In this document: one piece after another, positions 58,050-64,000 of the stretch
Layout of the letters: the number at the start of each line of letters is the position of its first letter
How positions within the stretch are numbered: position 1 is the first letter of the stretch
Assembly: GCA_015680685.1 (NCBI GenBank)
Contig: MNCI01007809.1
Location: 193,174-257,173, forward strand
DNA from: Gnetum montanum
Lineage: Eukaryota > Streptophyta > Gnetopsida > Gnetales > Gnetaceae
Length of the DNA: 64,000 nucleotides
Direction of reading: 5' to 3'
Position numbers and translations under genes: made by a program
The notes under the pieces: model-generated
The model's input: only the letters and a program-made list of their open reading frames with translations
The model's database searches: none
What the model was told of the DNA's origin: nothing

Positions 58050-60829
58050 AAATTAGTAAAGCTTGATGTAGCCTTATGTTTTTCTAGGTATTGATGACTT
58101 CTTCATCAATTACTTCCACTTGTCATCAGGCTTCTAAAATCTATACTAGTTTAGGAGTGCCTAAAGTTTCTCTTCTTCTATTTGTGTATCATGGATTTTT
58201 CATGCTTGTTGTATGATGTGTGATGGAGTAGGTACATCCTATTGACACAATAGCTACAGAAACATTTGATTTGCCCTAATATACCAAGCTACAAACTATC
58301 TCCTCTCCTCATCAAATTCTCTAGTCTTTTCACATAGTTCATGATAATCTATCAATATTTTGGCTAGATTTACTACTACATCATTTTGCCCTTGGTAGCT
58401 AGCCTTCACTACTTCTAGTTCAAAGTTTTCCACTTGGAGTTTCTATAAGGCATCTTTATGATTCACAAGCTCTTTCTTGTACAATGCATATGTGGTTGCT
58501 ACTTGCTATTCTAGCTTATTTCTGGGCCTAACTATTATTAACATCGCCAAGTTAGCACAACCAAGGTTAGCTAACCCCATGTACTCTTTTAGGTCCTCAA
58601 TCTGTAGGTCTTTATGCTTTACTTTCACCTAGAGGACAAGGGCATAATTATCTAAAATGGATTGCTAGTTATGATTTTGTGTTGAGATGGAGCTAATTTT
58701 GGCCATCACCATCTAGATCTCTTTTCATTTATCTACTTATACATGACTATCTGATCATGGAAGTATTCCTTGAGTCTTTCATGTTTATTTGTCTCGTTTT
58801 TCCACATGCTAATTTCAATAGCTAATTTCTGACTAATGACATGTACCTCCTCCATGAAGAGGGTTCAATTTTCTCTTGTGAGGCAACTCATATCCTAGTT
58901 GACGCTCACCAGTTGTTTCCTTAACTAGTGGGTTTTCTCCTCCAAGATGTTTTTCTACTTCTCTATAGTAATAAACCTCATGTTATTAGCAACAAGTTGT
59001 TTTTTTTCCTCTTATATAGTGGTAATTTCCTTAACATGTACATACATTTGTGCTTCGACTACTAAGGCATTTGATACTACTTTCTCCTTCTCAATTGCCA
59101 GCTATTTATTCTACTCAATCAAATGATTTATCTACTCTATTTTGAAATGTTCTATTTGGTTACATGTAATGAACTGAGTTGAATCTCTTCATTTAACTCT
59201 TAGGGCTATGAGCTCTTCTTGTAATCTCAAAATTTCTGCTTCTACATGCTTTGCCCTAGTCTCTACCATAATCAATTTTTCTTTGGTAGTGATGAGCTTA
59301 GACTATACTATAGTGACATCACTGGGGATGTTGAAAAGTATTTTCATGACTTGTCCCATCTGTAGTAGTCTATTGAGCACATCCTCATAATTACTAGGAG
59401 TCATCGAGGTTTTGGCTAACATTTAAGAATCTCTGGCTCCAATTATATCCACTAGTCACATAATAGATATGTTAAAAGATTCTTTGATGTGATCAGTAAT
59501 CACCTCTACTACTCCCATTGCAACCTACTACTACATTACCACAACTGTGGCTCCCTCTTTAGTCTCTAGCACCACTTGGAATAATGTGGCATTCCTAGAG
59601 ATTTGTTCTAACCATTATACCTCTCCTTCTAACTATAGTAAGATCTGTCCACTTGCTAGATCTACTGAAACTATGGGCTAGATGACACTGTCAATAACTC
59701 TATAAATTTCTGTCGCCTTCCTTATTCCTTAGTTGATTATTTCTACAATTTGTGGCATATGACTCATCGACAATCTATAGTCTTGTGAGCAATGATGGAA
59801 CTTGATATTATTATTGTTATTATTTTTGTTGTTGTTGTCGTTGTTCTTTCTATTACTATTATTATTGCTCTTGCTCTTGCTCCTCACCATGATCTTTCCT
59901 TGGTGATGCTAGTTTGAGCAACTCAGCATATGAAACATTTTGGGCCCTCCTAAAAATGTCATTACTGTATTTCAAGATTTCAACTTGCTTGCACAATTTT
60001 CTGATAAGGAAAGGGAATGGAAGTGTTAGTTTCCCTACCTTCCTCTCTTCAAACCACCTTTGGATTTCCATAAAATAGAGGTATGTGAGGTTAACACTGT
60101 GTTTGCCCATCAAGATCGCACTTCCTCTAGCTACATAATTGGACAGTTGATTGAGTCCTTTTGTTGAGAACAAGTGATAAATGATAATTTTGAAGTATAT
60201 TCTTTCTTCTAGAGTTAGTTCATTATAGCCCTTATCTTCTTTTTCATAAGCTAGTTTCAACCATAGTTTTCTGGTTTCAAGATTAGATTTGATGGACAAA
60301 TGTGCTACCCTTGCTCCTTCATTGGGTATATTCAAAGCTTTAACAATTGCCTTGATCAAGAATGAAACTGAGACTCCTCCAATTTTAATAGTAATATCCT
60401 CTTCTTTATTGTGCCATAAGGAATAGGTCTCTCCAAGGTACCATTTGCCATTCTGTGACAATGTTTGCCATAGTGGTGATACTTGGAGTTGCATCCTTAC
60501 CACTACAAGAAAAAATTCCATGAACAAGCCAAAGTTCATTTCCATGATGACTATTGTTAGGATGGATCTCTTCTGAATAGCTTGGAGGTAGTCTTGTGAC
60601 AACATGAGGCGTTGTCTTTGGACTTGTGATTCTTTTGCCTCTCCTTGGGCTGATTGTCATATAGCAAGAGTTTCTTCATGAATCTTGAATGATTGGACTT
60701 CTTGCTCCTCATGTTCTAGTTCATGTTCTCTAGTTCAACCTCTACCTTGGCCTCTTGGTCATTTGCTTGCACCTTATGAGGGTCCTCCTTGCACCCACAC
60801 CCCCCCCCCCCCCCTCACCCCCCNGCCAT
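58050..60829 (-). pseudogene. Element E additional 3' ORF (same family as in B)
   Basis: ATGGC at 60829 follows gattgattgtag, the same acceptor-then-ATG layout as B. A poly-G run directly after the ATG (60799-60823 as poly-C on +, with an N) may be an assembly error. The best-preserved part is 60605-59862: KWYLGETYSLWHNKEEDI, KIGGVSVSFLIKAIVKALNI, LEERIYFKIIIYHLFSTKGL, YLYFMEIQRWFEERKVGKL and LPFPFLIRKLCKQ. It aligns along its length with B's 36420-37020. Downstream, to about 58050, is a stop-ridden helical region (VETRAKHVEAEILRLQEEL) matching B's coiled coil. Role unknown. Confidence 0.65.
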
Positions 60830-63143
60830 CTACAATCAATCAAGAATGAAAATTACTAAGGTATTCTCATATACTCTAAACAGTTTCATACCTTACTCAT
60901 ATCCTTAGTTTTATTATGTTCTTACTTTATTAGAATTGCAAAGTTAGGAAAATTTTCAAAAAGTAACCCCATAGGTGTTAATCTCTTTATAACCCTTCAT
61001 AATTATCTAATTTGTTCATATATATGGATCATATTGATGGTTATGATATCTTAAGAACATTATTTGAGTGTTTTGGAATTAATACGTTGGATTATTCCTT
61101 TAAAATTTCAACTTTCACTTCATAGTTACCCTTAAAATACCTTCTAAGCATTAGAATTTTTTGAAAAATTGGATCAAATTTTCCTCACTAGTACACCCCC
61201 CGCCCCCTCACTTTTCATCAGGGTCTAATGGAAAAAATAATTCATTGGGATGTTTGAAAGGTTTAAAGGTTACTTAGAGGGTTTATATGATGGATATATG
61301 CTTATTTTTATCAAAAATTCATCATTGGAAGTTCATAGAGAAGGAATCTTAGGCTATGAAAGTTCATCAAATAAATAAGAAGGGTAATGGATTCATGTTT
61401 TTGGAACGGATAGTTTGATATGATGTGGAAAGTATTTATTGATATTTCATGATGTTGGAAGGTTCAAGATGATGTGGAATCACTTGACAAGTATAAGATA
61501 CAATAGTTATATAAGTGCATCCTTTCCAAAGTAGGCTCTAGCCCTTAATGCCCTTGTATAACCATGTCTAGAAGTGTCCTTAGGCACTTAAGGAGTTGAA
61601 TGCAATGCATACTTGTTTGGCAATACAAACATGTTAGTACCACCAAATTAGGAAAATAACATTATGTTACATGAAACCATAAGTTATGACTATTTAAACA
61701 GGGAGATGAAATGGACATAGAAGGGATTACAAAAATCGGGACATGAGGTGTCTTACCATAGGCATGATGAATTTTTGTGTTTTATTAGTGGTTAAAGTAA
61801 TCACTATCCTTCTTCTCCAAGATTCAAACCAAGTCTAAACCACATTCCATTCCTATCAAATCATTTCATCTCTTGGAATTACAACCATAAGACTATGAAT
61901 GTTTTAAGGAGTATCATCACTTGGTGTATTGTCCAAGGAAGGAGTTTTATTCATAGCACTTTATTTTTATCTTTAGATTTCTGAGAAGCCACCTACCTTT
62001 AGGAATGGATAACATATCTCTCCAATGGGACCCCAAAAAATTTGTTTTGGCTCCTTTATTTTTATCAATGTGAACTTCTAAGGTAGCACTTATTTTACTC
62101 TTACTCCCATTTTTCATTAGATCTACAAGGTTATAATACAATCTTAGCAACATGATAGGACTCACAATAGTAATCTAAAAGAATCCACAATTTTCCTTGA
62201 TGTCACACCCTTTACATTCCCACTTGGTTCTTCACTTTTCAAGCTAGACATAATGCTCACAAGTTTATTTTTAGTTACATGATGAAAACGAATATCATTA
62301 TGGCCATGGTAAGAACCTCTTATTAATAAAATGGATGGCTAGATGATGTGGGCTCACTATTTAAATAATCAATCCCTTATGACTTGATAACATAGAGAAA
62401 TCTTCACCTTATGGGATTACATGTCTTTATTCAGTGTCTCTTATTACTAATCAAAATTATTTACAAGGGATTTGAAAACAAAGTATAAAAGAAATGAAAA
62501 ATATAGTAAGAATTATGAAAAGCATAAAGAATGAAAAATGTCAAAGAATGGAAAGATATTAAAGAATGTCAAAAATTAAAGAAATGAAAAATATTAAAGA
62601 ATGTAAAAAAATGAAAAGAATTTTAAAAATTGTAAAAAAATTGAAAAACACTTATTATTTTTGGAATTAAGATGAGGCATCTCGCCCACAACTAAACTGA
62701 TGAAAAAGTCTTCAAAAAATGCTCCCTAAATCTCCTAGATCATACACTCTAGGTGGTTCACTTACCATCTTTATTGATTTAACTATTTTGTTATTATCCC
62801 ATGTAATCTTAGTGGTAGTTTAATTTTGATCATCTAAATCCTTGTTTTCTTTCCATTTTTGTGTATGATTATGATTTATCAATTTCATTGTTGGGTCCTT
62901 AGTTAAAGTCATCTTCTTGGAATGGGAGTTACTAAGTGGATTAGATTGTTCCATGCATTTTTTGGATAATTTTTTATTCTAAATTATTGATCATAGGATG
63001 TCTTTTGATTTTTTAGCCTCTACTCTTTCTTTTTCACACACTTATTTCTCACTGTTGTTGTGGACTAGTATGGTGAAAATATTGATATTCGAGAGGGTCG
63101 ATCCATGACTACACTTGTTACTTTCAGCAGTAATGCATGGAAT
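60830..63143 (-). other. Element E noncoding spacer
   Basis: It holds, reversed, the conserved blocks of A and B: a block near 61525-61560 (minus: caagggcattaagggc, as A's cagggcattaagggc), ccttgatgtcacaccctt (62197-62214), and an A-rich tract (62470-62660) that is the T-rich tract of A and B. No gene is seen. Confidence 0.55.
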
Positions 63144-63530
63144 TCATATTATTTCTATGGCTTCATGCATGTCTTCTTTAGAGATATCAATAGATAAATC
63201 CCTCATACTTAGCTTAGCATTGATTATGCTAACCCATGCTCTCCCCATGATAATTGAAGATTCCTTATCAACATCTTTCACATTGATTACCAAAATGTTT
63301 GCTCGATAAGACCAACCATTAAAAATGGTCACTAAATCATCTATCTATCCCAAAGAAATGATGACAAACTAATCTACAAGCTCAAACCTGATGTTACACT
63401 CTTTTAATGATGATAGGTTCCATGCTTGATATCTTTCATACTAGATCAAATTCACCCTAGAACCTGAGTCTAAAAAAGCTTTGCATGGTATATTTCTAGC
63501 TACTCATAGATAAACCAAACAAATTACTAG
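63144..63530 (-). pseudogene. Element E aspartic protease
   Basis: The minus strand reads CKAFLDSGSRVNLI (about 63490-63445), an intact D-S-G site, then FNGWSYRANILVINV, ESSIIMGRAWVSI and LSIDISKEDM. It aligns with the protease of element A (GWSYPADFLVIEV, FPIIMGMAWLSI). Stops lie between the active site and the flap. Gag should lie to the right. Confidence 0.7.
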
Positions 63531-64000
63531 ATCAATTCTCTTCTTAGGACATGGTCCTACCTTAGTCCAGTTAGTAACAATTTTTGTGAGCATGACAGTC
63601 TATATGTTTTTGTTGATTGATGTCAAAAGTTTATTGATAGTAAGAGGATCTGTTGTGGATGAAATTGGTCTTGATGAGGTTTTGACCCTACCAACCTTTT
63701 CTATACTTTTCCTAAAGAAAGGATGTTTCTTTGTCTAGTTCTTAGTGTTGCTGGTAAGATCCTCCACTTGTATATTTACTTCCCTTGTAGCTCTCTTCTG
63801 CTACAATTATGATGGAAATTCACCTTACATAGCTAGTGGTGGCATTAATGGTAAAGGATTTAGATTGTGATTTGAAAAATTAGCTACTTTTGGGTGCATG
63901 TATGAATCTTTGTTGGTCCTTTGTGGTGTCAGTCGATGATATTTCAATAGATAATACTATGAAGTTTGAATAGTTGCATTTGTTGGTGAGACTAGACATT
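63531..64000 (-). other. Element E, probable gag-PR junction, too decayed to call
   Basis: By position this is the gag tail before the protease. Frames are short and no gag motif is visible before the window ends. Confidence 0.35.

Larger units (their letters stand above)
13268..64000 (-). mobile_element. Element E: gag-PR element with an additional 3' ORF, host of the nest
   Basis: E reads on the minus strand and continues past base 64000. Its 3' LTR is split by element B into 13268-13915 and 57657-57884. The interior visible here is 57885-64000. In element order there is a protease (63144-63530), a spacer with purine/pyrimidine-rich DNA, and an additional ORF (60829 down to about 58050) ending near the purine tract at 57885-57900. 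Every identifiable part has a counterpart in B or A. The 5' LTR and gag lie outside the window. Confidence 0.75.

Noticed and set aside
60799-60823. Poly-C run as a biological signal
   Set aside because: It sits beside an unknown base and breaks the ORF of element E; more likely a sequencing or assembly artefact.

Overview
The window is intergenic DNA from a plant with a large, repeat-rich nuclear genome. It is built almost entirely of old LTR retrotransposons of the Ty3/gypsy type. The evidence is long LTRs with TATA boxes, 5-bp target-site duplications (TSDs), a primer-binding site matching plant tRNA-Asp, and Tat/Ogre-like gag-pol with two RNase H domains. I cannot name the species; a gymnosperm or another giant plant genome fits. 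No intact host gene, rRNA, functional tRNA or CRISPR array was seen. Nearly every reading frame carries stops or frameshifts, many of them TAG/TGA where TGG, CAG or CGA is expected, as after long cytosine methylation.

Layout. 1-560 is the decayed 3' end of a chromovirus pol. Element A (1947-9077, + strand, near-matching TSD GATGT/GATAT) has LTRs, gag and a protease (PR) but no RT or integrase. 9083-13262 is AT-rich old DNA with a LINE tail, two tRNA-like (SINE) pieces and two ~70-bp tandem repeats. From 13268 to the end is a nest of four elements. Element E (- strand) has its 3' LTR split into 13268-13915 and 57657-57884; its body runs from 57885 past the window. Element B (+ strand, 13916-57651, perfect TSD ACTCT) sits in that LTR and is about 9 kb once its insertions are removed. 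Two large Tat/Ogre-like elements sit inside B, both on the - strand: C (16358-33358, perfect TSD ATATC) and D (38710-56443, perfect TSD CTGAC).

A, B and E are one kind of element: gag with or without PR, no polymerase, shared noncoding blocks. B and E carry an additional 3' ORF in the position of an env gene, and a splice-acceptor-like sequence lies directly before its ATG. A lacks this ORF.

C and D share an unusual layout, read on the minus strand: LTR, gag, PR, a 4-5 kb module holding a multi-exon gene on the opposite strand, then RT, RNase H, a second RNase H, integrase, LTR. The antisense gene (22840-27048 in C, 46080-50450 in D) has about eight exons with GT-AG introns at matching places in both copies. 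Its N-terminal domain resembles FCP1/NIF-type HAD phosphatases with the catalytic aspartates altered. Then come an unrecognised conserved block, an acidic linker, a likely coiled coil and a conserved C-terminal tail. Short repeats mark the joints of the module, and the palindrome GCGTATACGC occurs both in C's LTRs and in intron 1 of C's antisense gene. I regard this module as the best candidate for an undescribed system.
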